Positions 25,925 through 34,329 are shown, numbered from the stretch's first letter. The stretch is DNA of 64,000 nucleotides from DATFDN01 sp035685165 (GCA_035685165.1 DASRBI010000002.1:7148-71147), one strand, 5' to 3'. Notes: a model not told the origin generated them from the sequence alone. Numbers and translations are program-made.

Positions 25925-26895
25925 CCGGCCGGATTGGCCTCGCGCCACGCATAGGCGGTGCTGACGATCTCCTCCAGCCGCGCGAACCGCGGCGTCCAGC
26001 CGGTCTCGCGGCGGATGCGCTCCGACGCGGCGACCAAAATGGCTGGATCGCCGGCGCGGCGCGGCGCGAATTCGTGCGGTACAGGGCGCCCGCCGACACG
26101 CGCCACGGCGTCGATCACCTCCAGCACCGAATAGCCGTCGCCGTTGCCGAGATTGTAGGTCACGCTCCGCGTGGCGAGCTGATCGAGCGCCAGCAGATGC
26201 GCCTCGGCGAGGTCGGCGACATGCACATAGTCGCGGATGCAGGTGCCGTCCGGCGTCGGATAATCGTTGCCGAACACCTGAAGCGCGCCGCGCCGTCCCA
26301 GCGCAGCGTCGATCGCGAGCGGAATGAGGTGCGTCTCCGGCCGGTGGTCCTCGCCGATGCGTCCCTGCGGGTCGGCCCCGGCAGCGTTGAAATAGCGCAG
26401 GCACGCGCTGTGCAGCCCGTGGATGCGCTCGGCCCACAGCAGCGCGCGCTCGATCATCAGCTTGCTCTCGCCATAGGGGGAGCCGGGATCGAGCCGTGCC
26501 GTCTCGTTGAGCGGCACCACCTCCGGCGCGCCGAACAGGTTGGCGGTGGAAGAGAGGACAAAGCGCGGCACCTTGTGGCGCACGCACCCCTCGATCAGCC
26601 GGATGCCGTTTGTTCCGTTCTCAATCAGATAGCGGAACGGCTGCGCCATGCTCTCACCGACCAGCGACAACGCGGCGAAATGCAGAACCCCGTCCCAGCC
26701 GCCTTCGGCGAGCGTCGTCTCGACCGCGCCGGCATCCGCCAGATCGGCCACAATCAGCCGCACGCCTTCCGGCAGCGCCGCACGGTGGCCCTGACGCAGG
26801 TTGTCGAACACGACGACCTCGTGCCCGCGTTCGAAGAGCGCGAGAACGACATGGCTGCCGACAAATCCGGCGCCGCCCGTGACGAGAAGCCGCAT
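25912..26895 (-). CDS. galE: UDP-glucose 4-epimerase
   Basis: 327 residues. Rossmann motif GGAGFVGSH near residue 7, the SSTANLFG serine, and the catalytic Tyr-Lys pair in SPYGESKLMIE define an extended SDR. The block LRYFNAAGADPQGRIGEDH and the C-terminal DGTCIRDYVHVADLAEAHL are specific to GalE-type epimerases. It interconverts UDP-glucose and UDP-galactose for exopolysaccharide or LPS. A small membrane protein gene lies 11 bp upstream on the same strand, suggesting co-transcription. Confidence 0.94.
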   Translation of the reverse strand: MRLLVTGGAGFVGSHVVLALFERGHEVVVFDNLRQGHRAALPEGVRLIVADLADAGAVETTLAEGGWDGVLHFAALSLVGESMAQPFRYLIENGTNGIRLIEGCVRHKVPRFVLSSTANLFGAPEVVPLNETARLDPGSPYGESKLMIERALLWAERIHGLHSACLRYFNAAGADPQGRIGEDHRPETHLIPLAIDAALGRRGALQVFGNDYPTPDGTCIRDYVHVADLAEAHLLALDQLATRSVTYNLGNGDGYSVLEVIDAVARVGGRPVPHEFAPRRAGDPAILVAASERIRRETGWTPRFARLEEIVSTAYAWREANPAGYPA

Positions 26896-26906
26896 GAATA
26901 TCTCTC

Positions 26907-27134
26907 TTAGGCGTTCGCGGCCTTGGGCTGAAGCCGCTCAATCGAGGCCGCGATCAGCAAGGCCAGCGCCTGCACGGCCGAGTAACACCAGATGGCGCCA
27001 GCCGGACCGAACCCGTAGGCCCACCCGCCGATTAGCGCGAGCAGCACGAGGGGCAAGCCGTCCGACCCGCGCTCGGGCCCTGACGCGGCTGCAACATCCT
27101 GAAACTTCCCGCCATCCTCCCTAGATGCTTCCAC
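26907..27134 (-). CDS. Small membrane protein upstream of galE, unknown
   Basis: 75 residues from a GTG at 27134. Two hydrophobic spans are visible (LPLVLLALIGGWAYGFGP and YSAVQALALLIAASI) with a basic, Ala-ending tail. The N-terminal 25 residues are hydrophilic. The stop lies 11 bases before the galE start. No family recognised. The start is not settled: no clear ribosome site precedes the GTG. Membrane proteins of this size may assist polysaccharide export, but there is no direct evidence for that here. Confidence 0.5.
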   Translation of the reverse strand: MEASREDGGKFQDVAAASGPERGSDGLPLVLLALIGGWAYGFGPAGAIWCYSAVQALALLIAASIERLQPKAANA

Positions 27135-27287
27135 CGCGTCGATGCGCCATTATTTATGCAATCCCCGCGCCAAACGGTTGCAAGTCACCGGCCCGCACCG
27201 CCGCGCGCACGACGCACGCCCGGGCGCCGACATATGTCACATTTTGCAACACGCTGCTGACGTCACGTTGTGTTCGGAAGCGCGCCC

Positions 27288-27584
27288 TCAGAACAGCGCG
27301 CGCAGCCCGAGCCACATTGCATAGATCGCCAGGAGCGAGATGCAGGAGGAGATAATCATCAGCGCAACAGCCTGGCGACGCGCACGGCGCACCGCGCGCG
27401 CCTCGTCACCCGAGGCATCGACGCGCGCCGAGAGATCGGCGGTATTGCCGCGCGATTCGGCAAGCGGCGGTTCGGCCGGAGACGCCGTGCGAAACGGCGT
27501 GATCAGGTCGGGATCCGTCTGCGCCAATCCTCGCCCCAATGTAGTGGAGGCGGGCGTGATCGCAGAACCGCCTGAGCCGGTCAA
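27288..27584 (-). CDS. Possible small tail-anchored membrane protein
   Basis: 98 residues, from TTG 27584, with no good ribosome site. Two thirds is hydrophilic and rich in Ala, Ser, Thr and acidic residues. A basic hinge (RAVRRARRQA) precedes one hydrophobic span (VALMIISSCISLLAIYAMWL) at the C-terminus. Not recognised. Coding is plausible because the hydrophobic end is preceded by positive charges, as in membrane insertion. But the rare start and the lack of homologues I can recall keep the call weak. It lies alone between the galE unit and the EamA gene. Confidence 0.4.
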   Translation of the reverse strand: MTGSGGSAITPASTTLGRGLAQTDPDLITPFRTASPAEPPLAESRGNTADLSARVDASGDEARAVRRARRQAVALMIISSCISLLAIYAMWLGLRALF

Positions 27585-27670
27585 CTGGCCGTGAGTTCAC
27601 GCGCGTTTCGCCAGCGCGGGCGCGGTGCCGCTCGGCACCTTGTTGCACCACGCGATCCTTTAGCCTTCGC

Positions 27671-28579
27671 TCAGGCGCTTGCGATCAGGATCAGCACCAC
27701 GCCAAGCGCCACCAGCAGCAAGCCGTTCGCCTCGGACAGTTTGATCCGCTCGCGCAGGTAGAAGTGCCCGGCGAGCAAGGTGAACAGCACCTCGATCTGG
27801 CCGAGCGCCCGCACCAGGCCAACATTGGTCAGCGAGAACGCCGTGAACCAGCAGGCCGAGCCCGCCGCCGAGGCGACGCCCACCCAGGCGGCGCGCCGCC
27901 ACGCCAGCAAGGTACGGCGCAGCTCGGCGCGGTCGCGCAGCAGCAGATACCCGCCCTGCATCAAGGTTTGCAGCGCGGTGGTGGCAGCGAGCACATAAAG
28001 GGCGCGCGTGACGACATTCCCGCCGGTGATGCGGTGGGTCGCGAGCTGGATCAGCACGGCGGTGACGGCGAAGCAGAACGCTGCCGCGAGGCCGCTCAGT
28101 GCCGCCGGCTGCGCCGTCGCGCGCAGCAACTGGCGGAGCCGCAAGCCGCGCTCGCCGAGCGACAGCAGCAGCACGCCGCCGACGCTGACCAGGATGCCCG
28201 CCCAGGCCAAACCGGGCAGGCTTTGATGCAGCACGACAAGGGCGATCAGGGCCGCTTGCGCCGCCTCGGTTTTCGCGTACGCGGTACCGACCGCGAAATT
28301 CCGGAAGCCGAATGCCATGATCAGCAGATTGGTGGCGATGATCTGCATGAACCCGCCGCACGCGGCATAGAGCACCATCGGCCAGGACGGCGTGGGCAGC
28401 ACGCCGCGGCCAGCCAGCGTGAATAGTGCGAGGAACGCGAGCGACGCCGGCAGCCCATAGAGAAAGCGCGTGAACCCGGAGCCGTTGACCGACAAGAGGC
28501 CGCGCAACTTGGCCTGCATCGCGGTGCGCCAGCACTGAAAAACGGCCGCCGCGACGGTCACTGGTATCCATAGGGGCAT
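27671..28579 (-). CDS. EamA/DMT-family transporter
   Basis: 302 residues, start ATG 28579. About ten hydrophobic segments form two DMT repeats. MAFGFRNFAVGTAYAKTEAA and LTNVGLVRALGQIEVLFTLL are the conserved ends of repeats, and FYLRERIKLSEANGLLLVAL is the family C-terminus. Probably exports or imports small metabolites across the inner membrane. It is divergent from the SIMPL gene, with 56 bp between starts. Little sequence in common with the other EamA gene at 13582, so it is not a recent duplicate. Confidence 0.85.
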   Translation of the reverse strand: MPLWIPVTVAAAVFQCWRTAMQAKLRGLLSVNGSGFTRFLYGLPASLAFLALFTLAGRGVLPTPSWPMVLYAACGGFMQIIATNLLIMAFGFRNFAVGTAYAKTEAAQAALIALVVLHQSLPGLAWAGILVSVGGVLLLSLGERGLRLRQLLRATAQPAALSGLAAAFCFAVTAVLIQLATHRITGGNVVTRALYVLAATTALQTLMQGGYLLLRDRAELRRTLLAWRRAAWVGVASAAGSACWFTAFSLTNVGLVRALGQIEVLFTLLAGHFYLRERIKLSEANGLLLVALGVVLILIASA

Positions 28580-28635
28580 GGCGCGAGGCTAGAGTAGGGT
28601 GTCGTTGCGTCAACCCGATCAAGGAGCCGGCCGCG

Positions 28636-29373
28636 ATGAGAACCGCGTTTGCGCTATTGCTGCTCGCGCTTTGCCTGGCCGCGCAGGCGAGCGCCGAGAC
28701 GGTGCTGCAATTGTCGAACAGCGGCACCGTCTCGGTGCAGCCGGACGAGCTTGTCGCGACGTTGCGCGCCGAGGCGGTGGCGCGGACGGCGGCGGCGGCG
28801 CAGGAGGCGGTGAACGCGGCGATCGGCAAGGCGCTGGACGCGGGGCGCGGCGTTACCGGCGTGCGGAGCGAAACGGGCCGCTACAACGTGTGGTCCGCGC
28901 CGCCGCCGAACGCGCCCACCCTGGCAAGCTGGCACGCGAGCCAGGCGATTACGCTCCGAAGCGATGACGGCACTGCCTTGCTGCGGCTGGTCGGGATGCT
29001 CCAGCAGCAGGGGCTCGCGGTGGAACAGCTCGGCTGGCGCCTCTCAGAGGCGGCGGCGCGCCAGGCGCGCGGGGCGGCATTGCGCGAGGCTGTGACCGGG
29101 CTGCGCAGCCAGGCCGATGCGATCGCGGCGCTGCTCGGCCTGCATTTCGGATCATTCAAGAGCGTGCGCGTCGGCCTGCCAGAACCCTCGCCCGTCCCAG
29201 TGCCGATGCGCGCGATGGCACTCGCCGCGTCCGCCCCCCCGAACGCGGAGAGCGGCCCAGTGACGGTAGAGGCGAGCGTCAGCGCCGAGGTGGTGCTGGA
29301 AGGCGGCTCGGGGTCGCCGGCGGCGCCGGAGCCGGCCTTGCCGCCGGGCGGGAACGGACAGAAGACACCGTAA
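28636..29373 (+). CDS. SIMPL-domain (DUF541) periplasmic protein
   Basis: 245 residues. The signal peptide RTAFALLLLALCLAAQASA is cleaved before ETVL. The mature protein starts with LQLSNSGTVSVQPDELVATL, the canonical beta-strand of SIMPL domains. VTGVRSETGRYNVWSAP and the YRASQAI-like strand (WHASQAITLRSDD) follow, and a repeat of the fold ends near residue 225. Family members such as BP26/Omp28 form ring or channel oligomers in the periplasm. The tail (GGSGSPAAPEPALPPGGNG) is disordered and Pro/Gly-rich. Confidence 0.82.
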   Translation: MRTAFALLLLALCLAAQASAETVLQLSNSGTVSVQPDELVATLRAEAVARTAAAAQEAVNAAIGKALDAGRGVTGVRSETGRYNVWSAPPPNAPTLASWHASQAITLRSDDGTALLRLVGMLQQQGLAVEQLGWRLSEAAARQARGAALREAVTGLRSQADAIAALLGLHFGSFKSVRVGLPEPSPVPVPMRAMALAASAPPNAESGPVTVEASVSAEVVLEGGSGSPAAPEPALPPGGNGQKTP

Positions 29374-29385
29374 GAAGAGCCCGCC

Positions 29386-29787
29386 TCAGGCGCTGCCCGC
29401 TTCGCTCCGCATCTCGTGGAACACTTTCTTCGCCACCAGCAGCGCCTCGCGCACCAGCGGCAAACCGCAATAGCCGCTGAGGTGCAGCAGCGCCTCGGTA
29501 AGTTCGTCCTCGCTCCAGCCTTCGCGGCGGGCCATCCGCAAATGGATGGCAAGTTCCGCCTCGCGCCCCATCACGGTGTCGGAGATGACGCAAACCAGCG
29601 TACGCGTCTTGATGTCGAGGCCCGGGCGTGTCCACAGGCCGCCGAACACGTTCTCGACCGCGATCTCGGCGAACTTCCGCATGATCGGGTCGTCGTAAAC
29701 GGTCTTGTCCACGCGCTCGGCATAAGCCTCGCCCATCAGCCGCCGCCGCATCGCGCGGCCTTGCTCCATGCGGGTCGGTGCGCTCAT
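29386..29787 (-). CDS. Carboxymuconolactone decarboxylase (CMD) family protein
   Basis: 133 residues, ATG 29787. The all-helical CMD fold is shown by YDDPIMRKFAEIAVENVFGG, WTRPGLDIKTRTLVCVIS, LAIHLRMARREGWSEDELTE and ALLHLSGYCGLPLVREALLV. This is like the 4-carboxymuconolactone decarboxylase PcaC, but short members may act as AhpD-like disulfide reductases. The CxxC of AhpD is absent (only SGYCG), so a decarboxylase-like role fits better. Last gene of a three-gene minus-strand group after the Rieske and GFA genes, 4 bp from the latter. Confidence 0.88.
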   Translation of the reverse strand: MSAPTRMEQGRAMRRRLMGEAYAERVDKTVYDDPIMRKFAEIAVENVFGGLWTRPGLDIKTRTLVCVISDTVMGREAELAIHLRMARREGWSEDELTEALLHLSGYCGLPLVREALLVAKKVFHEMRSEAGSA

Positions 29788-29791
29788 CGGG

Positions 29792-30220
29792 TCACTCCGC
29801 GATCATCTCGCCCGAGCCGCCGAACGGCTTCGGGAAATCCTTGAACTTCGGCAGCCCGTCGCGGATCGGGAGCACGCTCTCGCCGTAGTTCACGTGCAAC
29901 GCGGGTGCGAACGCGAGCCCCGGGGTCGTCGCGGCAAACACGTCGATCAGGCCGAACGTCGGATGCCGGGTCATGATGTGCCCGCCGCACTCCTTGCAGA
30001 ATTGCCGGTGGCTGGTCTCGGTCTTGGCGTAGGTGCCGATCCGGTCCTCGCCCTTGGTCACTTTCACCGCGTCGGGCGCCCAGAGCGAGAAGGCATTGAC
30101 CGGCGAGGCCGACCAGGAGCGGCAGGACTCGCAATGGCAATACCCCATCGCCTGCGGGGCGCCCCGCACCTCGATCTCCACTGCGCCGCAGAAGCACTTG
30201 CCTTCATAGGTGTCGGCCAT
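29792..30220 (-). CDS. GFA-family (glutathione-dependent formaldehyde-activating-like / CENP-V) zinc protein
   Basis: 142 residues. The zinc cysteines are arranged as CFCG near the N-terminus, CHCESC at about 28-33, and CKECGG near residue 75, the GFA/CENP-V pattern. SWSASPVNAFSLWAP and TSHRQFCKECGGHIMTRHP are conserved blocks. GFA proteins bind zinc and, in a few cases, S-hydroxymethylglutathione; many are functionally unknown. It lies between the Rieske-type gene and the CMD gene, with spacers of 20 and 4 bp, so one transcript is likely. Confidence 0.9.
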   Translation of the reverse strand: MADTYEGKCFCGAVEIEVRGAPQAMGYCHCESCRSWSASPVNAFSLWAPDAVKVTKGEDRIGTYAKTETSHRQFCKECGGHIMTRHPTFGLIDVFAATTPGLAFAPALHVNYGESVLPIRDGLPKFKDFPKPFGGSGEMIAE

Positions 30221-30240
30221 GTCTTCCCCCCAATTTCGGA

Positions 30241-30654
30241 TCAGATTTCAACGACGACGTAGTCCCTATCCACCGAAACCGGCACCGTCTCCGCCATGAA
30301 CGGACCCTTGGCGAGCGACTCCCCCGGTTCGACCGTGACGTTGTAGGTGCGCGCGCGGACGCTGTCTGGCTCGCACCAGGACTGGCCGGTGCGGACGTCG
30401 AACTCCCAGCCGTGCCAGGGGCAGCGCAACATCTCGCCGTTGCGGGTGAGCCGGTACTCGCCCGGCCGGTCCGCCTCCATCGCCGCGAACAGCCGGCCAC
30501 GGCAGAGCGGCGCGCCCTCGTGCGGGCAGCGGTTGATCAGCGCGAAATACTCGCCGTTCACGAAGAATACGCCGATCTCGCGCCCCTGCAGGGCAACGAT
30601 CTTGCACGTGCCGGGCGCGATTTCGCCCACGCTTGCGACCACATGCCGCGCCAT
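30241..30654 (-). CDS. Rieske [2Fe-2S] ferredoxin-like protein
   Basis: 137 residues from ATG 30654. The frame is open far upstream (to 31644), but that part is antisense to the Nudix gene and should not be annotated. The Rieske motif is CPHEGAPLCRG (C-x-H) and, 35 or so residues later, CPWHGWEFD (C-x2-H), giving a 2Cys-2His cluster. Length and the lack of a catalytic domain suggest a small ferredoxin subunit for an aromatic-ring dioxygenase or an N-demethylase, though no oxygenase lies here. First gene of the group with GFA and CMD. Confidence 0.88.
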   Translation of the reverse strand: MARHVVASVGEIAPGTCKIVALQGREIGVFFVNGEYFALINRCPHEGAPLCRGRLFAAMEADRPGEYRLTRNGEMLRCPWHGWEFDVRTGQSWCEPDSVRARTYNVTVEPGESLAKGPFMAETVPVSVDRDYVVVEI

Positions 30655-30750
30655 ACGCGAAGTCTCGCCTGTGCCGCCACCACTGGCAAGCGCCGCGGGA
30701 GGGTGCGTGCATGGCTTGACCGCGTGCCGGTTTCGTCGCGACGTGGCCGG

Positions 30751-31533
30751 ATGAAGGAGCCCGCCACGCCCCGGCCCGCCGCCACCGTCCTGCTGCTGCG
30801 CGATGGGGCGGAGGGACTCGAAGTGTTCATGGTCGTCCGCCACCATCAGATCGACTTCGCCTCCGGGGCCTTGGTGTTTCCCGGCGGCAGCGTCGATCCG
30901 GGCGACGTTCGCGCGGCGGAGATACGCGGCAGCGGCGATCCGGCGGCACTCGCGCTGCGCGTGGCGGCGATCCGCGAGGTGTTCGAGGAATGCGGCGTGC
31001 TGCTGGCGCGTCCGCGCGGGCAGCCTGGACTGGTCGATGCAGCGCGTCTGCGCGCCATCGAGGCGGCGCATCGCGAGGCGCTGACGCGCGGCGCGCGCGG
31101 CATGGCGGCGGTGGCCGAAGCCGAGGGCCTGGAGCTGGCGACCGAGATGCTGACAGAATTCGCGCACTGGATCACCCCGCCGCGGGTGCCCAAACGGTTC
31201 GACACGCATTTCTTCCTCGCCCCGGCGCCGGCCGACCATCTCGCCGTGCATGATGGCACCGAGTCGGTGGATTCGATCTGGATCGCTCCCGCCCGCGCGG
31301 TGGAGGAGGCCGCGGCGGGACGGTGGAAAATTCTGTTCCCGACGCGGCTGAACCTGCTCAAGCTCGCGCAATGGCGCACGAGCGCCGAGGCGATCGCGGC
31401 GGCACGCGCCGCGCCCGTGGTGACGGTGCTGCCGGACGTCACGGTGACGCCAGCCGGCAGGATCATGCGTATCCCGCTGGAAGCGGGCTACGGCGCGGCG
31501 GAGTTCCTCGCCACCGATCCGGCGGCAATGTAA
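30751..31533 (+). CDS. Nudix hydrolase, NUDT19-like with extended Nudix box
   Basis: 260 residues from ATG 30751. The frame is open upstream but that is antisense to the Rieske gene. VFPGGSVDPGD begins the Nudix box, which is interrupted by a 20-residue insertion before REVFEECGVLL (RExxEExG), the NUDT19/coenzyme A diphosphatase-like layout. HWITPPRVPKRFDTHFFLA follows, also typical. It would hydrolyse CoA, acyl-CoA or similar diphosphates with Mg2+. The ribosome site is weak. Divergent from the Rieske gene, 96 bp apart. Confidence 0.88.
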   Translation: MKEPATPRPAATVLLLRDGAEGLEVFMVVRHHQIDFASGALVFPGGSVDPGDVRAAEIRGSGDPAALALRVAAIREVFEECGVLLARPRGQPGLVDAARLRAIEAAHREALTRGARGMAAVAEAEGLELATEMLTEFAHWITPPRVPKRFDTHFFLAPAPADHLAVHDGTESVDSIWIAPARAVEEAAAGRWKILFPTRLNLLKLAQWRTSAEAIAAARAAPVVTVLPDVTVTPAGRIMRIPLEAGYGAAEFLATDPAAM

Positions 31534-31692
31534 GGCTCCGCCGCCTCGCCCTACCCCAGATACTCCTTGCCCGCCGAGGACTTGCAGCAGCACGGTCGTG
31601 AGGAGAGGGTCGACCAAACTCACCCCGAAACTCATGGCGGCCAACGGCAGCGACCGCGTTCAGACGCAGAGGCCGTTCCTCAACGGCGTGCG

Positions 31693-31706
31693 TTGACCTG
31701 GATCAA
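31693..31706. promoter_or_regulatory. FNR/FixK-type box upstream of hsp20
   Basis: TTGACCTGGATCAA matches TTGA-N6-TCAA, the FNR/FixK/Anr consensus (TTGAT-N4-ATCAA with one mismatch). It is centred 76 bp upstream of the hsp20 ATG. If it activates a class II promoter, transcription would start about 41 bp after its centre, near 31741, leaving a 35-base leader. It lies in the 242-bp spacer after the Nudix gene, which holds no gene I can support. Low-oxygen induction of a small heat shock gene fits known FixK/Anr regulons. Confidence 0.55.
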
Positions 31707-31775
31707 CGAGCGCTCGCGGAGGCCTGTCATCATGGTGGCTGCGGCCAATCGGCCGTACTGCCAGAGGAGACCGAG

Positions 31776-32285
31776 ATGCCGACGATCCCTGTGCCCGTGA
31801 ATCAGAACCAGCCCGCGCGAAACGTGCCAGATGCTTGGCAGGCGTTCCGCACCGAAATGGACCGGCTGTTCGACCGTTTCACCGCCGGGCTCGGCATGCC
31901 GCCGTTCAACCGGATGTTCGATGTAGCGCCGGTCACGTCGTTCGCGATGCCCGTGCCCGCGGTGGACGTGAGCGAGGACGAGACGAGCTATAAGATCGCC
32001 GCCGAGTTGCCGGGCCTTGCTGACAAGGACATCGAGGTTACGCTCGCCAACGGGCTGCTGACACTGAAGGGCGAGAAGCGTCAGGAAACGGACCAGAAGG
32101 ACAAGAACTACTACCTGAGCGAGCGTTCCTACGGGATGTTCCGTCGCTCCTTCGCTGTTCCAGACGGTATCGACGCCGACAAGGCGGTCGCGCAGTTCAC
32201 GAACGGCGTGCTGACCGTCACGCTGCCGAAGACGGCGGCCGCGCAGCGCGCGGAGAAGAAGATCGCGGTAAAAGCCGCCGCCTGA
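31776..32285 (+). CDS. Small heat shock protein, Hsp20/alpha-crystallin family
   Basis: 169 residues, ATG 31776 with GAGGAG six bases upstream. The alpha-crystallin domain runs about 65-160: VDVSEDETSYKIAAELPGLA, the ADKDIEVTLANGLLTLKGEK block and FRRSFAVPDGIDADKAVAQF then NGVLTVTLPKT, which is the characteristic A-x-x-x-NGVLxxxxPK motif. ATP-independent holdase for unfolding proteins in the cytoplasm. First gene of a same-strand stress group with chaB and a host-attachment-like gene; FNR-type box upstream. The C-terminal IxI-type anchor motif is degenerate (KIAVKAAA). Confidence 0.93.
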   Translation: MPTIPVPVNQNQPARNVPDAWQAFRTEMDRLFDRFTAGLGMPPFNRMFDVAPVTSFAMPVPAVDVSEDETSYKIAAELPGLADKDIEVTLANGLLTLKGEKRQETDQKDKNYYLSERSYGMFRRSFAVPDGIDADKAVAQFTNGVLTVTLPKTAAAQRAEKKIAVKAAA

Positions 32286-32332
32286 GAAGGGCCGGAATGC
32301 GGAGCGGCAAGCTCCGCGTTCCGGAACCTGCC

Positions 32333-32554
32333 ATGCCTTACGAGAGGAACGAAGACCTGCCGGCGCCGGTGCAGCAAGCGCTTCCCGAGCACGCGCAGGA
32401 CATCTATCGCGCGGCGTTCAACAACACTTGGCGTCGACAGGCGGCGGACCTCCTGGTCGACGAGGCGACCGCGCATCGCATCGCCTGGGCGGCGGTGAAG
32501 CGGCTATACCGCAAGGCTGGCGATCGCTGGGTGCCCAAGAGCTGGAGCCAGTAA
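32333..32554 (+). CDS. ChaB family protein
   Basis: 73 residues from ATG 32333; an in-frame ATG at 32297 would add 12 residues with a slightly better leader. The ChaB family is clear: MPYERNEDLPAPVQQALPEH then AQDIYRAAFNN, WRR, and the C-terminal AVKRLYRKAGDRWVPK. The family fold is a small helical bundle; E. coli ChaB was linked to ChaA cation transport, but the biochemical role is not settled. It sits 47 bp after hsp20. Confidence 0.88.
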   Translation: MPYERNEDLPAPVQQALPEHAQDIYRAAFNNTWRRQAADLLVDEATAHRIAWAAVKRLYRKAGDRWVPKSWSQ

Positions 32555-32588
32555 CACGCAACTCCCATCACGAAACGGGGAACTGGGA

Positions 32589-33053
32589 ATGCCGCTTCAG
32601 CGCAACCTCCTAATCGTGATCGCCGATGGCGAACATGCCCGCTTCATCCGAGAAGCACCTGACCATGCCTTGTACACGGCGCGGACGCTCGATTCCGCGA
32701 GCGCGCATCAGCGTGACTCCGAGCTGGCGAGCGACCGTCTAGGGGCGAAGATGCACACCGGATCGACCGCGCACCATGCCGTGCAACCGCGCCACGCTCT
32801 CCACGTGCTCGCCAAGCAGGAGTTCGCGCATCTGCTGGCGGCCGAGACCAACGCGGCAGCGGAGCGCGGCGAATTCAATGCGCTCGTTATCGCCGCCCCT
32901 GCTCGCATTCTCCCGGAGATTAGGGAACGGCTCTCGCTGCAAGCACGGCAGCTTCTTCAGGGTACGCTGGCGCGGGATCTGGTGAAGACGCCCGATCACG
33001 AGCTTCAGCCGCACCTGGCGGACTGGGTGCGCCCGGTGCACCGGGCGGGATAG
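32589..33053 (+). CDS. Host attachment / baeRF-like protein
   Basis: 154 residues, ATG 32589 after AACGGGGAACTGGGA. The start (RNLLIVIADGEHARFIREAP) and the block FAHLLAAETNAAAERGEFNA, LVIAAPARILPEIRERL, then DLVKTPDHELQPHL are those of the 'host attachment protein' family, whose Agrobacterium member was named for plant attachment; related to bacterial release-factor-like (baeRF) folds. Function not settled, possibly stress/ribosome rescue. Third in the same-strand group with hsp20 and chaB, 34 bp after chaB. Confidence 0.85.
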   Translation: MPLQRNLLIVIADGEHARFIREAPDHALYTARTLDSASAHQRDSELASDRLGAKMHTGSTAHHAVQPRHALHVLAKQEFAHLLAAETNAAAERGEFNALVIAAPARILPEIRERLSLQARQLLQGTLARDLVKTPDHELQPHLADWVRPVHRAG

Positions 33054-33421
33054 CTCCACGGCCCTCCGGCCAGGCCGCGCGCGCCCAGGGCGCCCACGGC
33101 TCGAAGCCGACGGGCACCCTCGATGCAGCGACCGTAGCGATGCTCAACGCGCCGCCCCCGTCCGCGCAGGCGCAGCAAGGCGGGAAGCAGCAGTCGCAAG
33201 CCCGGGCGCCCGCCGAACACCAGCGCGAACAGGAAGCGCGCGAGGGGGCGGCCACGCGGCCGGGCACCGCCGCGAGCCCGGGCTGGGCGGCGAGCGCCGC
33301 ACCGAGGCAGGGCGCCGCGTCCGGCCTGACGCCCGGAAGTCTTACTGCGGGAGCGGAGCCGCTGGCACGGCGCCCAGCAGCCCGCGCGGCTGCTTCGGCT
33401 ACGGCAATATGTCAAACGGTT
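33054..33421. other. Intergenic, no supported gene
   Basis: A 368-bp convergent gap between the host-attachment gene (+) and the transglycosylase gene (-). It is GC-rich and open in several frames on both strands, but translations are Arg/Ala/Pro-rich without family likeness. No inverted repeat with a T-tract, promoter or tRNA was seen. It may hold a decayed gene. Confidence 0.5.
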
Positions 33422-34225
33422 TCAACGCCGCCACCGGACGATAGCTGCGGCCGGCGCGAAGGCGGTGCGAATAGGCATGGCGCGGTAGCTGGCGAGGTCG
33501 CGCCCGTGCGGCGCGCCCTGGGACGCCGTGGCCGCGACCCGTTCGACTGCCCGGCCGCGCAGCCCGGCAAGCCCCCCGCCGGTGCCGAACGGACTGGCGG
33601 CGAGCCCTCCGCCCGGCGGCGCCGGCAAAAAAGCGGCTGGCAACGCGGCGAGGCTGCCAGGGGCGCCGCCGCGCCAGGCCGCCATCACCTTGCGCTGATA
33701 CTCTGCCCCCAAAGCGGGCGTGGCGGAATGATAGAGCGCCGCCGCGCGACCCCAGTCCCCCGTCTGCGAATAAAGATCCCGCAGCAGATGTGCCGCATAG
33801 GCCACATTGGCGAGCGGGTCGAAGGCTCGCTCGAGGGTCGGGAAGGCATCCGGGTGGTGCAGCAGGTTCACCTGCATGCAACCGACGTCGATCGAACGCG
33901 CCCCGTCGCGCTGTGCCGCCTGCACGGCGGCGATGGCCGCCGGCTTATCCGGGAAGAAGGAACCCGCGCCTTCGATATCGGCGGTCCACGGCCAGGGGGC
34001 GGCGGCGCCGCTGTCGGGGTCCCGTCGGCCGCTTTCGACCAGCGCGATGGCGCGCAAGAGGCCCGGGGGGATGCCCGAGCCTGGTTCGACGGCGGCAATC
34101 GCCGCCGCGCACGCCTCCGCACCCTCCGCCGTTAGCAGACGCACGGCCGAAGCGGCGGGCGGCGCGCGGGTCAGAACGCAAAGGGCGGCGACGAGCCCGC
34201 CCATCAGCCGGCGGCACGATCTCAT
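33422..34225 (-). CDS. Lytic transglycosylase, SLT domain, exported
   Basis: 267 residues, ATG 34225. Signal-like N-terminus (RLMGGLVAALCVLTRAPPAA SA). The transglycosylase-SLT core starts GIPPGLLRAIALVESGRRDP, where the catalytic Glu is in VESG. It continues through DVGCMQVNLLHHPDAFPTLE and PLANVAYAAHLLRDLYSQTG, then AAALYHSATP. It cleaves peptidoglycan glycosidic bonds in the periplasm. The C-terminal 100 residues are Gly/Ala-rich and not conserved. Such small SLT proteins often accompany secretion or conjugation systems, but none is nearby. Confidence 0.87.
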   Translation of the reverse strand: MRSCRRLMGGLVAALCVLTRAPPAASAVRLLTAEGAEACAAAIAAVEPGSGIPPGLLRAIALVESGRRDPDSGAAAPWPWTADIEGAGSFFPDKPAAIAAVQAAQRDGARSIDVGCMQVNLLHHPDAFPTLERAFDPLANVAYAAHLLRDLYSQTGDWGRAAALYHSATPALGAEYQRKVMAAWRGGAPGSLAALPAAFLPAPPGGGLAASPFGTGGGLAGLRGRAVERVAATASQGAPHGRDLASYRAMPIRTAFAPAAAIVRWRR

Positions 34226-34294
34226 GCTGATATGCTACCGGCGAGAAGCTAACGATCCGTTTATCGCGCGAAATGCTGCATTGCGAAAAAGGCC

Positions 34295-34323
34295 TTGCGC
34301 GCTCCGCGGGGCGGATCTATCTT
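34295..34323 (+). promoter_or_regulatory. Predicted sigma70-type promoter of the small RNA
   Basis: TTGCGC at 34295-34300 and TATCTT at 34318-34323 are separated by 17 bp. Transcription would start near 34330, which gives an RNA of about 87 bases ending at the terminator at 34387-34416. Confidence 0.5.
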
Positions 34324-34329
34324 GTGCAT

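Noticed and set aside
33140..34135. A 331-codon plus-strand frame over the transglycosylase gene and the gap before it
   Set aside because: Its second half is antisense to the SLT gene and the first half is low-complexity; no family likeness.
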